Shown here: positions 49,330 through 59,149 of the stretch, piece after piece | How positions within the stretch are numbered: position 1 is the stretch's first letter | Layout of the letters: every line of letters begins with the position of its first letter | Source of the DNA: Reyranella sp. | GTDB lineage: Bacteria > Pseudomonadota > Alphaproteobacteria > Reyranellales > Reyranellaceae | DNA: 64,000 nt | Reading direction: 5' to 3' | NCBI RefSeq assembly: GCF_017305915.1 | Contig: NZ_JAFKJN010000028.1 | Location: 1-64,000 of the forward strand | Notes under the pieces: generated by a model | The model's database searches: none | What the model was told of the DNA's origin: nothing | What the model saw: only the letters and a program-made list of their open reading frames with translations | Position numbers and translations under genes: made by a program

Positions 49330-49876
49330 GGTAGTCCAGCTCCTCGGCCGTGCTGGCGCGGCCCAGCACCTCGTTGCGGTGCGGGAAGCGGCCGAAGCGG
49401 GCGACGATGTCGCGATGGTCGATCGCGTACTTGGTGTTGGTCTCGTCGAGCAGGGCTGCGAACAGCGCGCAGCAGAGCTCCTGGTCACCCAGGTCCTCGC
49501 TGTGCTGGAACGGCATGTAGAAGAACAGCCGCATGTCGTTGCTGTAGGCCGCCGGATAGTCGCGGGCCAGCGCGTAGCGCGCCGTCTCGCGCGCCTTGGC
49601 ATCGGCCGAGAAAGCCCGCGCGCTGCGGCGATGCATGTTGCGCGGGAACTGGTCGCACAGGACGGTCAGCGCCAGCGCGCCGTCGGGCGACTTGCGCCAG
49701 GCGTCGAGCTCACCCGCGATCGCCTTGTCGAGCAGCGTGCCGAAGCGGCTGCGCAGCTCGGCGTCGAGCTCCGGCGTGCTCTCCCACCAGATCTTGCGCG
49801 GCTTGGCATGCTCCGGATCGCCGAGCGGCAAGAACCAGAAATCGAGGATGTCGCGGATGGCCGCGGTGTCCGTCAT
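49301..49876 (-). CDS. DUF924-family protein
   Basis: 191 residues with the family signatures ILDFWFLPLGDPEHAKPRKI, WWESTPELDAELRSRFG, VLCDQFPRNMHR, FFYMPFQHSEDLGDQE and FGRFPHRNEVLGR. It is an all-alpha protein of the TPR-like superfamily; function is not known. ATG overlaps the sulfatase stop (ATGA), so the two are translationally coupled. Its 3' end overlaps the macro-domain gene on the opposite strand. Confidence 0.87.
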   Translation of the reverse strand: MTDTAAIRDILDFWFLPLGDPEHAKPRKIWWESTPELDAELRSRFGTLLDKAIAGELDAWRKSPDGALALTVLCDQFPRNMHRRSARAFSADAKARETARYALARDYPAAYSNDMRLFFYMPFQHSEDLGDQELCCALFAALLDETNTKYAIDHRDIVARFGRFPHRNEVLGRASTAEELDYLRTADRFGQ

Positions 49877-51174
49877 GGCATTTCCTTCTTGCCGTAGACG
49901 AGCCGCACGCCGGCCTCTGCCGGGATGGGGGGCATCGTTGCATCCCACGTCTCCCAGGCGGCGCGCATCGCGGACAGCCGCTCGGGGTGGCGCTTGGCGA
50001 GATTGGCGCGCTCGCGTTCGTCGCTTGCCACGTCGAACAGGTATTCGTGCTCGTTGACCTTCAGGTATTTCCATCGGCCGGCGAGCATGGCGCGCTGCTC
50101 GTTGTGCTTCATGCGCCAGAAGAGGGGGCGCTCGGTGACGGCCCGCGGATCGCCGAGGGGCCTTACCAGCGACATCCCGTCGCTCGGATAATCGGGATGG
50201 GGCGAGGTGCCCGCGGCTTCCAGGAAGGTCGGCACCCAGTCCATGGTGATGGCCAGTTGCTCGGTCACCGTTCCGGCGGGTGTGCGCGCCGGCCAGCGCA
50301 CCACGTAGGGCACGCGAATGCCGCCTTCCATCAGGTCCATCTTGCCGCCGACCAGCGGCCAGTTGTCGGAGAAGCGCTCGCCGCCGTTGTCGCTGGTGAA
50401 GACGACCAACGTGTCCCGTGCGATTCCGTTTTCGTCGAGCGCGCCCAGCACGCGGCCGATGCCCTCGTCCATGTGATGGATCATCCGCCGGTAGGCGTGG
50501 ATGTTGCCGCCGTCGAGGTGATAGATCGGCCGGCCCTTGCCGAACGACTTTGCGAGCTCGCCGTCGTCGCGAGTCTCCCACGGCCAGTGCGGCGCGGTGT
50601 AGTGCAGGCTGAGCAGGAAGGGCTGCTTGGACCGGGCGGCGCGCGACACGAAGTCGGCCGCGCGGTCGCTCAGCAGATCGGTGAGATAGCCGTCGCGGTC
50701 GACTTCCCTGTCGTTCTCGAACAGGTCGTGCGTGCCGAAGCTGTCCTGGTGGGTGAAGTAGTCGACACCGCCCGAGAGCGGCCCGAAATGCTCGTGGTAT
50801 CCGCTCTTCAAGGGGCTGAAGGTCGGCGGGAAGCCGAGATGCCACTTGCCGATCAAGGCCGTGCGGTAGCCCGCCTCGGCGAGGCGCGACGCCAAGGTCG
50901 GATGGTCGGGCGGCAGGCCGATCACCTTGTCGCCGCGCATGGCGCTGCCGATCGGCTCCTCGGCCGCGCCGCGGATCCGGTACTGGTAGCGGCCTGTCGC
51001 GAGGGCAAATCGGGTCGGCGAGCAGACGGCGGAATTGGCATAGCCGCGCGTGAAGCGCAGGCCCTCGGCGGCCATGCGGTCGATGTTGGGCGAGACCGGC
51101 GCGCGGCCGCCGTAGCAGCCGAGGTCGGCGTAGCCGAGGTCGTCGGCCAGGATGAAGATGAAGTTCGTCGGCAT
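49873..51174 (-). CDS. Sulfatase (formylglycine-dependent), cytoplasmic form
   Basis: 433 residues. The sulfatase signature CSPTR (Cys51, in NSAVCSPTRFALATGRYQYR) marks a Cys-type enzyme needing conversion to formylglycine. Metal ligands appear in ILADDLGYADLGCYGG and FTSDNGGE, and IGKWHLGF is the second signature. No signal peptide is seen from ATG at 51174, and upstream in-frame codons do not provide one, which is unusual since many sulfatases are exported. It hydrolyses sulfate esters of an unknown compound. A formylglycine-generating enzyme is not in the window. Confidence 0.88.
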   Translation of the reverse strand: MPTNFIFILADDLGYADLGCYGGRAPVSPNIDRMAAEGLRFTRGYANSAVCSPTRFALATGRYQYRIRGAAEEPIGSAMRGDKVIGLPPDHPTLASRLAEAGYRTALIGKWHLGFPPTFSPLKSGYHEHFGPLSGGVDYFTHQDSFGTHDLFENDREVDRDGYLTDLLSDRAADFVSRAARSKQPFLLSLHYTAPHWPWETRDDGELAKSFGKGRPIYHLDGGNIHAYRRMIHHMDEGIGRVLGALDENGIARDTLVVFTSDNGGERFSDNWPLVGGKMDLMEGGIRVPYVVRWPARTPAGTVTEQLAITMDWVPTFLEAAGTSPHPDYPSDGMSLVRPLGDPRAVTERPLFWRMKHNEQRAMLAGRWKYLKVNEHEYLFDVASDERERANLAKRHPERLSAMRAAWETWDATMPPIPAEAGVRLVYGKKEMP

Positions 51175-51224
51175 TTGCCACGCGTAGCACGATCGCCTGC
51201 ATTTCAGGCCTTGCAATTTATGGC

Positions 51225-51266
51225 AATCGTACACTAATGTATACGTATGAAATGAATCGCACACTA
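51225..51266. promoter_or_regulatory. Direct-repeat operator candidate upstream of the PspA/flotillin cassette
   Basis: AATCGTACACTA (51225-51236) and AATCGCACACTA (51255-51266) are repeats 30 bp apart, about three helical turns, with the palindrome ATACGTAT (51241-51248) between. They lie just upstream of the ribbon-helix-helix-like gene, so autoregulation is plausible. Confidence 0.4.
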
Positions 51267-51283
51267 GGAGCCTGGTGAGGGCT

Positions 51284-51799
51284 ATGCAGACTGTTTCCGT
51301 CCGAATCCCCGAAGACGACATCCAGTGGCTGATGGGCCTCGACATCGAGGGCGCCCGCAATCCGAGCGATCGCATCCGATCGCTAATCGGCGCCACGCGC
51401 CGGCAGCGTGAAGGCACCTCCGACTACGTGGCCTGCGCCGCGATGCTGCGGGATTTCCTGCGGCCGCTGCAGGACGTGCTGAGCGCCGCCGAGCGCCGGG
51501 AGAAGGTGCACTCCGAGGTTGTGGCCACCATCCTCGCGGGTCTGCCGGAGATCATGGCCGAGGCGATCGCCTTCCCGCCGGTGCCGGCCGACGGCGCGGC
51601 CGTCGCCACCCTGACCCGCATCGAGGCCGACTTGGCCATGCGCACGATGCGCCTTCTCGTCCAACTGCTGCGGCTGTCGATTACCCCAGCGGTTCCGGCG
51701 TACGATCCGGCGGTGCTTGATTCGTACCTTGCCGAGATCGCCCACATCGCCGACCTGGTCCGCGATCGGCGTCAACCCACGGCTACGAAGGAGCGGTAG
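51284..51799 (+). CDS. Ribbon-helix-helix-like small protein, first gene of a PspA/flotillin cassette
   Basis: 171 residues. The opening MQTVSVRIPEDDIQWLMGLD, then NPSDRIRSLI, looks like a ribbon-helix-helix DNA-binding start: a short beta strand with alternating Val/Arg and a helix with a DR motif. The rest is helical with no recognised family. GTG at 51275 is an alternative start and has AGGAG 4 bp upstream; I prefer ATG at 51284. It ends 3 bp before the PspA gene. It may regulate the cassette or be a PspA partner. Confidence 0.65.
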   Translation: MQTVSVRIPEDDIQWLMGLDIEGARNPSDRIRSLIGATRRQREGTSDYVACAAMLRDFLRPLQDVLSAAERREKVHSEVVATILAGLPEIMAEAIAFPPVPADGAAVATLTRIEADLAMRTMRLLVQLLRLSITPAVPAYDPAVLDSYLAEIAHIADLVRDRRQPTATKER

Positions 51800-51802
51800 A
51801 CC

Positions 51803-52495
51803 ATGTCCAGCGAATCACTCGCCAATCGCATCGTCCGGTTGTTGTCCGCGAACGCCCACGGCATGCTCGACAGCTTGGAGGGCCTCAACCCCGAAGCGAT
51901 GATGAACCAATTCATTCGCGACCTGGACGAAGCGATCGCCGAGGTCGCGACCGAGCTGGGCCGTGACGAGGCGGCCAAGCATCTGGCGACGGCGTCGATC
52001 GCCCGCCAGAACAACGAGATCGAGGCCCTGGCTGAGCGCATCGAGCTGGCGGTCAAGCAGGGCAACGACACCGCGGCCTCGGCCGGCATCGCGCGCCAGC
52101 TCGACCTCGAGGACACCATCGCCGCCCTGCACCGCTCGCTCGACGAGGCGTCGCAGAAGGCCATCGAGCACGAGCGGACGCTGCTCGGCCTGCGCGCCAA
52201 GCGCCGCGAGATGGAAGCCGCCGTGCAGGCGTTCCTGACCGCCCAGGCCGAGCGCGCCGCCGAAGGTGCCAGGAGCGCCGGTCCGGCCGCTGCCGCGGCC
52301 GCCCGCGGCAAGGCCGAAAAGGCGGAGGCCGGCTTCAACCGGATCATGGCGCGAACCACCGGCGTGGCGGGGACGGTAACCGGCAGCGGTGCCGACCCGG
52401 CGCAGCTCAAGGCGCTCGAGACGATGCAGCGCAATCATCGCATTGCCGAACGGCTGGCCCGCATCAAGGCCGGTGGAGCGGCTTCAGGAGACTGA
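51803..52495 (+). CDS. pspA: PspA/IM30-family protein
   Basis: 230 residues, nearly all coiled-coil helices as in PspA/Vipp1: NRIVRLLSANAHGMLDSLEG opens (the amphipathic membrane-binding helix), NPEAMMNQFIRDLDEAIAEV follows, and the family's long hairpin helices come after. An Ala/Gly-rich linker near residues 150-165 is specific to this protein. PspA binds stressed inner membrane and preserves its integrity. Neighbours on both sides, especially YqiJ-like and flotillin, argue for a membrane-stress unit. The ribosome site is GGAG 13 bp before the ATG. Confidence 0.82.
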   Translation: MSSESLANRIVRLLSANAHGMLDSLEGLNPEAMMNQFIRDLDEAIAEVATELGRDEAAKHLATASIARQNNEIEALAERIELAVKQGNDTAASAGIARQLDLEDTIAALHRSLDEASQKAIEHERTLLGLRAKRREMEAAVQAFLTAQAERAAEGARSAGPAAAAAARGKAEKAEAGFNRIMARTTGVAGTVTGSGADPAQLKALETMQRNHRIAERLARIKAGGAASGD

Positions 52496-52496
52496 G

Positions 52497-53138
52497 ATGG
52501 AGGAATTGGTTTCACCGGGCAATGCGCCATTCCTGGTGGCCATTTGCATGATGCTCTTCATCGGGGCGGTCGAAGGCCTGTCCCTGCTGGTCGGGACGGG
52601 CCTGCTGCATCATCTCGATACTTTCTTTGCCGCCCACTTCGACCACGCAACGCCGCTCTTTCCCGGCGAGAATTTCCTCGGCTGGCTGCATGTCGGGCGC
52701 GTGCCGCTGCTGGTGCTGGTCGTGCTCTTTCTGGCGGGCTTCGCCATTGCCGGGCTCGCGCTGCAATGGGCGGTCGCCGGCCTCGTCGGAACGCCGCTGC
52801 CGCCGGTGCTCGCCAGCCTGATCGCTGCCGCCTGCGCGGTCCCCGCCGTGCGCCTCTTCGGCGGCCAGATCGCCCGCCATGTCCCGCGCGACGAGACCTC
52901 GGCGATATCGGAGGAAAGCTTCATCGGTCGGGTCGCGCGATTGACGGCAGCTTCGGCCATGGCGGGGCAGCCCGGCCAGGCCAAGCTGACCGACGAGCAC
53001 GGGCGGACGCACTATCTGCTGGTCGTGCCGGACGATCCCGAGGTCCGGTTCGACCGGGACGATGCTGTCCTGATCGTCAGCCGGGCGTCGGGCAGCCTGT
53101 TCCACGCGATCCGCAATCCGCGCCCGGACCTGCTGTGA
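52497..53138 (+). CDS. yqiJ: YqiJ-like (DUF1449) membrane protein with C-terminal OB fold
   Basis: 213 residues. Three membrane segments (about 10-32, 65-92, 96-120) are followed by an NfeD-like OB-fold part (about 140-213, with RTHYLLVVPDDP and FDRDDAVLIVSRASGSLFHA). In E. coli yqiJ stands before yqiK, the flotillin, just as here. NfeD-type proteins bind flotillins and help build membrane microdomains. The ATG follows the pspA stop by one base. Confidence 0.85.
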   Translation: MEELVSPGNAPFLVAICMMLFIGAVEGLSLLVGTGLLHHLDTFFAAHFDHATPLFPGENFLGWLHVGRVPLLVLVVLFLAGFAIAGLALQWAVAGLVGTPLPPVLASLIAAACAVPAVRLFGGQIARHVPRDETSAISEESFIGRVARLTAASAMAGQPGQAKLTDEHGRTHYLLVVPDDPEVRFDRDDAVLIVSRASGSLFHAIRNPRPDLL

Positions 53139-53171
53139 TTCGATAGATCTGGACCAAGGGGGAGACCACAG

Positions 53172-54839
53172 ATGCAAGGCTTCACTGCGTGGCTTGTTGC
53201 CGGCTCGACGGTGCTGGCGGCCCTGCTGACCATCGGCTTCATCTTCGCGCGACTGTACAAGCGGGCCTCGGCCGAGCGGGCGTTCGTCCGCACCGGCCTG
53301 GGCGGCCAGCGGGTCATCATGTCGGGCGGCGCCGTGGTGCTGCCGATCTTCCACGAGACCATCGGCATCAACATGAACACGCTGAAGCTCGAGGTGAACC
53401 GGGCCCAGCAGGACAGCCTGATCACCAAGGACCGCATGAGGGTCGACGTGATCGTCGCCTTCTTCGTGCGGGTGAAGCCTACGGTCGAGGGCGTCGCGAC
53501 GGCGGCCCAGACGCTGGGCCAACGCACCGCCGACGCCCAGGCGCTGTCCGAGTTGACCGAGGACAAGTTCGTCGACGCGCTGCGGTCGACCGCGGCGACG
53601 ATGACGATGCAGGAGCTCCAGGACCAGCGCGAGAAATTCGTCCAGGGCGTGCAAAGCACGGTGGCAGAGGATCTGGCCAAGAACGGCCTCGAGCTCGAGA
53701 GCGTCTCCCTGACTAACCTCAATCAGACGGCCAAGGAGCACTTCAACGAGAAGAACGCCTTCGACGCGGAAGGCCTCGTGAAGCTCACCCAGGAGACCGA
53801 GCGTCGCCGCCGCGAGCGCAACGAGATCGAGCAGGATACCGAGGTGTCGGTGCGCGAGAAGAACCGCGACGCCCTGCAGCGCAAGCTCGAGATCAGCCAG
53901 CAGGAAACCTTCATGACGCTCGCGCAGGAGCAGGAAGTGCGCATGCGCCAGGCCGAGCAGAACGCCAAGATCGCCAGCATCGAGGCCGAGCGCAAGCGCG
54001 AGGCCGAGCAAAGCCAGATCCAGGCCGACCGGCAGATCAAGGAGACGGGCATCGAGCGCGACCAGGCGGTGCGTACCCGTACGGTCGAGGCCGAGCGCGA
54101 CATCCAGGTGGCGCGGACCAACCAGGAAAAGATCACTGAGATCGCTGCGCAGGACAAAGCCATCGCGGTCGCCGCCAAGTCCGAGGAGCAGTCGCAGGCG
54201 CAGGCCCGAGCCAATACGGCGCTCGCTGAGGCCGTCCGGGCGGAGCAGGCGGTGGAGACCGCGCGCAAGACCGCCATGGCCGACCGCGACAAGAGCGTGG
54301 CGCTGATCGATGCCGCCAAGGACGCCGACACCCAGGCGTTGCGGGTGACGACCAAGGCGCGCGCCGACCGCGATGCGGCCGACCTGCAGGCCGACGCCAC
54401 CGTGCGATTGGCCAACGCGGCCAAGGCCAAGGGTCTGGCGGAAGCCGAGGTTCAGCGCGCGCTGACCGAGGCGATCAATCTGCTGAGCGATGCCCAGAGC
54501 ACCCTCAAATATCGCCTCGCGCTCCTCGAGGCGCTGCCTGCGGTGATCGAGAAGTCGGTCGAGCCGATGAAGGCGATCGACGGCATCAAGATCGTCCAGG
54601 TCGATGGGCTGAATCGCGGTGGCGACGGCAACGGCGCCGCCGGTTCGATGGCGCCGGGCGGCAACCTCGCGGAATCGGCGGTCGCCGCGGCGCTCGCCTA
54701 CCGGGCGCACGCACCGATCATCGACTCGCTCCTGTCGGAGATCGGCCTCAAATCGGGATCTCTCGCGAACCTGACCCACGGCCTGTCCGAAAACGGATCG
54801 GCCGCGCCGCCGGCGATGCCCCATCCGCCGGCAGCCTGA
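53172..54839 (+). CDS. yqiK: Flotillin-family protein, YqiK type
   Basis: 555 residues. A membrane anchor at the N-terminus (about 8-28, AGSTVLAALLTIGFIFARLY), a Band 7/SPFH domain (about 30-200, RAFVRTGLGGQRVIMSGGAV), then a long Glu/Ala/Arg-rich coiled coil (200-440) and a flotillin C-terminus (VIEKSVEPMKAIDGIKIVQV). The end is Gly/Ala/Pro-rich. Flotillins form oligomeric rings on membranes and control fluidity. GGGGGAG lies 9 bp upstream of the ATG. Last intact gene of the cassette. Confidence 0.9.
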   Translation: MQGFTAWLVAGSTVLAALLTIGFIFARLYKRASAERAFVRTGLGGQRVIMSGGAVVLPIFHETIGINMNTLKLEVNRAQQDSLITKDRMRVDVIVAFFVRVKPTVEGVATAAQTLGQRTADAQALSELTEDKFVDALRSTAATMTMQELQDQREKFVQGVQSTVAEDLAKNGLELESVSLTNLNQTAKEHFNEKNAFDAEGLVKLTQETERRRRERNEIEQDTEVSVREKNRDALQRKLEISQQETFMTLAQEQEVRMRQAEQNAKIASIEAERKREAEQSQIQADRQIKETGIERDQAVRTRTVEAERDIQVARTNQEKITEIAAQDKAIAVAAKSEEQSQAQARANTALAEAVRAEQAVETARKTAMADRDKSVALIDAAKDADTQALRVTTKARADRDAADLQADATVRLANAAKAKGLAEAEVQRALTEAINLLSDAQSTLKYRLALLEALPAVIEKSVEPMKAIDGIKIVQVDGLNRGGDGNGAAGSMAPGGNLAESAVAAALAYRAHAPIIDSLLSEIGLKSGSLANLTHGLSENGSAAPPAMPHPPAA

Positions 54840-54851
54840 GAGGAGGCAAGG

Positions 54852-55815
54852 GTGGCCGTCTTCACACGCCGGAGCATGGTGGCGCTCGGCACGACCGCGG
54901 TCGCGATGCCGGAATCGCTGCGCGCCCAAGCCGCCTGGCCGGCCAGCCCGGTCACGTTTGTCGTGGGCTATGCGCCCGGCGGCAGCAACGACATCAACGC
55001 GCGCGAGCTTGCGCAACTGATGGGGCCGATCGTCGGCCAGCAGGTCGTCGTGGACAACAAGGGCGGCGCCAACGGCAGCCTCGGCTTGCGGGCCGTCGCC
55101 GCCGCCAGGCCGGACGGCTACGTCGGCCCAGACGATCGTGGTCAATCCGTGGGTCCAGAAAGGCATGATCGACACGCTGACGACGCTCGCGCCGATCTGC
55201 CAGACGACCGACTATCAATATGTGCTGGTCGTGAACCCGAAGGTGCCGGCCAACACGGCGGCGGAACTGGTGGCGCTGGCGAAGCGGGACCCCTAGAAGC
55301 TCACCTACTCTTCCGCCGGCGTGGGCAGCGGCAATCACCTGTCCGGCGCGCTGTTTGCCGAAGCCGCCGGTATCGCGGTCACGCACGTTCCTTACAAGGG
55401 CACCGGCCCGGCGCTGGCCGACGTGCTGAGCGGCATCATCACCATGAACTTCTCGTCGCTGCCGCCGGCCGTACCGCAGGTGAAGAGGGGCAATCTCAAG
55501 GCGCTCGCCGTGACCGGCATGCGCCGGCTGTCGTCGCTGCCCGACGTGCCGACGCTCAAGGAGCAGGGGATCGACGCGGTGATCAACGGTTGGCACGGCC
55601 TGTTCGCGCCGGCCGGCACGCCCGATGCCCTCCTCGACACCATTGCCTCGAAGGCCAGGCAGGCGATGACGGCGCCCAAGTGGGCGGAGGTCCTGGACAA
55701 GGACGGCGTCGAGCTGCCGCCCGAGCGCACGCGGGTCGAGTTCGCCCGCTACATCGCCGACGAGCACGCCTTCTGGGGCAAGAAGCTGAAGGCCCTGAAG
55801 GTCGACATGGAATGA
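54852..55815 (+). pseudogene. tctC/Bug-type binding protein gene broken by a frameshift and a nonsense codon
   Basis: The first part (GTG at 54852, with AGGAGG upstream) reads as a normal Bug protein with signal peptide: VTFVVGYAPGGSNDINAREL, NKGGANGSLGLRAVAAARPD. Near 55120-55123 the frame moves by one, and AQTIVVNPWVQKGMIDTLTT continues in the other frame. A TAG at 55294-55296 then interrupts DP-KLTYSSAGVGSGNHLSG. The rest runs to a TGA at 55813 (THVPYKGTGPALADVLSGII, LPDVPTLKEQGIDAVINGWH). Two independent lesions make it a pseudogene rather than a sequencing slip. Confidence 0.85.
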
Positions 55816-55819
55816 GCCC

Positions 55820-57264
<1,445 letters not shown>

Positions 57265-57266
57265 GG

Positions 57267-58226
57267 TCAGAGCCTCGGGTTGGCGCGCGACCGCCCCATC
57301 TGCAACCACCCCGTCGCCAGTCCCCAGATGCCTTGGGGCGCGAACAGGACGAAGGCGATGAAGATCAGGCCGAAGTAGAGCGCCCAGGCTTCGGTCCACG
57401 CGCTGAGCTGGTGCTCCATCAGCATGAAGAACGCGGCGCCCAGGACCGGGCCGATCAGCGTTCCGGCGCCGCCGACGATCACCATGATGAGGACCTGGCC
57501 CGACAGCAGCCAGAACAGCAGCTCGGTATTGGCGAAGCCGGCGAACGGCGCATAGAGCGCGCCGGCCAGGCCGCCGAGGCCGTAGGAGATTGCCACCACG
57601 GCGATCTTGTAGAGGCGGGTATTGTAGCCGAGGGCCGTCGTCTTGGCCTCGTTCTCGCGAATGCCGCGCAGCACCGCGCCGAACGGCGAGCGCACCAGGG
57701 CACGGCACACCAGGAAGCCGCCGACCAGGCAGGCGAGCGCCAGATAGTAGAAGCCGGTCTTGCTCGAGAGAGCGGCAAAGCCGAACGGGCCGATCGTGCG
57801 CGGGATGCCCGCCAGCCCGTCCGAACCGCCTGTCACCGAGGTCCATTTGAAGGAGATGGCGTAGAGCAGTTGGGCGAAGGCGAGCGTCAGCATCGAGAAG
57901 GAGACGCCGGTCGCCAGCGTGCATATCCAGCCGACGCCGATCGCCATGACGCCGGTCAGCAACCCGGCGGCGAACACCGCGAACAGCAGGGGCATGCCGG
58001 TGTGCAGCAGCAGCCAGCCGCAGGCATAGGCGCCGAAGCCGTAGGCGGCGGCGTGGCCGAACGAGACCAGCCGCGTATAGCCGAACATGAGATCGAGGCT
58101 CATCGCGAACAGGCCGAGGATGACCGCCTCGGTCAGCAGCGTCATGGCGAACGGCGGCAGGCCGAGAGGCGCGGCCAGCAGCGCGAGCGCGACGACGATC
58201 CAGATCAGCCGGGTCGTGCCCCTCAT
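57267..58226 (-). CDS. livM: Branched-chain-type ABC transporter permease, LivM
   Basis: 319 residues with eight to ten membrane segments and the LivM core SLDLMFGYTRLVSFGHAAAY, RSPFGAVLRGIRENEAKTTA, GGAGTLIGPVLGAAFFML. One half of the channel. Ends 2 bp before the livG start and begins 4 bp after livH. Confidence 0.9.
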   Translation of the reverse strand: MRGTTRLIWIVVALALLAAPLGLPPFAMTLLTEAVILGLFAMSLDLMFGYTRLVSFGHAAAYGFGAYACGWLLLHTGMPLLFAVFAAGLLTGVMAIGVGWICTLATGVSFSMLTLAFAQLLYAISFKWTSVTGGSDGLAGIPRTIGPFGFAALSSKTGFYYLALACLVGGFLVCRALVRSPFGAVLRGIRENEAKTTALGYNTRLYKIAVVAISYGLGGLAGALYAPFAGFANTELLFWLLSGQVLIMVIVGGAGTLIGPVLGAAFFMLMEHQLSAWTEAWALYFGLIFIAFVLFAPQGIWGLATGWLQMGRSRANPRL

Positions 58227-58230
58227 CCGC

Positions 58231-59100
58231 TCAGGCTTCCTTGCCGAGCAGGCCGCCCGGGCGCACCACCAGGACGGCCAGCATCACCAGGTACATGAAG
58301 GCCAGCGCGAAATCGGGCGCGTAGTAGTTGCCGAATACCTGGACGAAGCCGATCAGCAGCGCGCCGATCAGCGAGCCGAGGAAGCTGCCCATACCGCCGA
58401 TGATGACGATCACGAAGGCGTCGATGATGACGGTCGCGGCCATGCCGTTGGACGCGGTGACCAGCGGCGCCGCCAGCACGCCGCCGAGCGCGGCTAGCCC
58501 GCAACCGATCCCGAACACGCACGAGCGAATGAGCTTGATGTCGACGCCGAGCGCATTGGCCATGTCGGCGTTCTGCGAGGTGGCGCGGATCAGCAACCCG
58601 AGCCTCGACCGCTCGAGGAATTGCCAGATCGCCACGGCGACCACGATGCCGGTGGCAGCGAGGAAGAGGCGATAGACCGGGAACGGCTCGTCGAGCAGGA
58701 AGACCACGCCGGACAGGACCGGCGGCGCGGCGACCTTGAGCGCGTCGGAGCCCCAGGTCAGCCGGACGGCCTCGCCGACGACCAGGGCAAGGCCGAAAGT
58801 CACCATCAGGAAGGCATGGGCATCGCGCCGGTAGAGGCGACGCAGGATGGAGAATTCGAACGCCGTCCCGAACAGCCCGACCAGCAGCGGCGCTCCGGCC
58901 AGGGCAAGCCAGTAGTTGCCCGACCAGGTGCCGAGCGAGTAGCCGACGAAGGCGCCCAGCATGTAGAGCGCGCCGTGGGCGAAATTGACGATCCGCATCA
59001 GGCCGAAGATCAGGGTCAGGCCGACGCCGAGAAAGAACAGCAGGGCCGACTGCGACAGCGCGTCGACGAACTGCGATAACAGAAGGGCCAGCGTGCTCAT
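58231..59100 (-). CDS. livH: Branched-chain-type ABC transporter permease, LivH
   Basis: 289 residues, eight or so membrane segments, with LTLIFGLMRIVNFAHGALYM, RSRLGLLIRATSQNADMANA, GVDIKLIRSCVFGIGCGLAA and GGMGSFLGSLIGALLIGFVQ, all LivH hallmarks. The other half of the channel. ATG at 59100; a strong hairpin (59120-59140) separates it from the binding-protein gene upstream. Confidence 0.9.
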   Translation of the reverse strand: MSTLALLLSQFVDALSQSALLFFLGVGLTLIFGLMRIVNFAHGALYMLGAFVGYSLGTWSGNYWLALAGAPLLVGLFGTAFEFSILRRLYRRDAHAFLMVTFGLALVVGEAVRLTWGSDALKVAAPPVLSGVVFLLDEPFPVYRLFLAATGIVVAVAIWQFLERSRLGLLIRATSQNADMANALGVDIKLIRSCVFGIGCGLAALGGVLAAPLVTASNGMAATVIIDAFVIVIIGGMGSFLGSLIGALLIGFVQVFGNYYAPDFALAFMYLVMLAVLVVRPGGLLGKEA

Positions 59101-59119
59101 CGCCTCGTCGAGTCATGTT

Positions 59120-59140
59120 CCTCTCCCCAAGGGGGAGAGG
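59120..59140. repeat. Intercistronic hairpin between the binding-protein gene and livH
   Basis: CCTCTCCCC-AAG-GGGGAGAGG is a perfect 9-bp stem with a 3-base loop. Placed between the binding-protein gene and the channel genes it can lower expression of the latter by partial termination or protect the upstream mRNA end. No T-run. Confidence 0.65.
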
Positions 59141-59149
59141 AGCATGAGC

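Noticed and set aside
52512..55175. Minus-strand reading frame of 887 codons opposite the flotillin cassette
   Set aside because: Leu/Arg/Ala-rich with no domain pattern, and it spans three recognised genes on the other strand.
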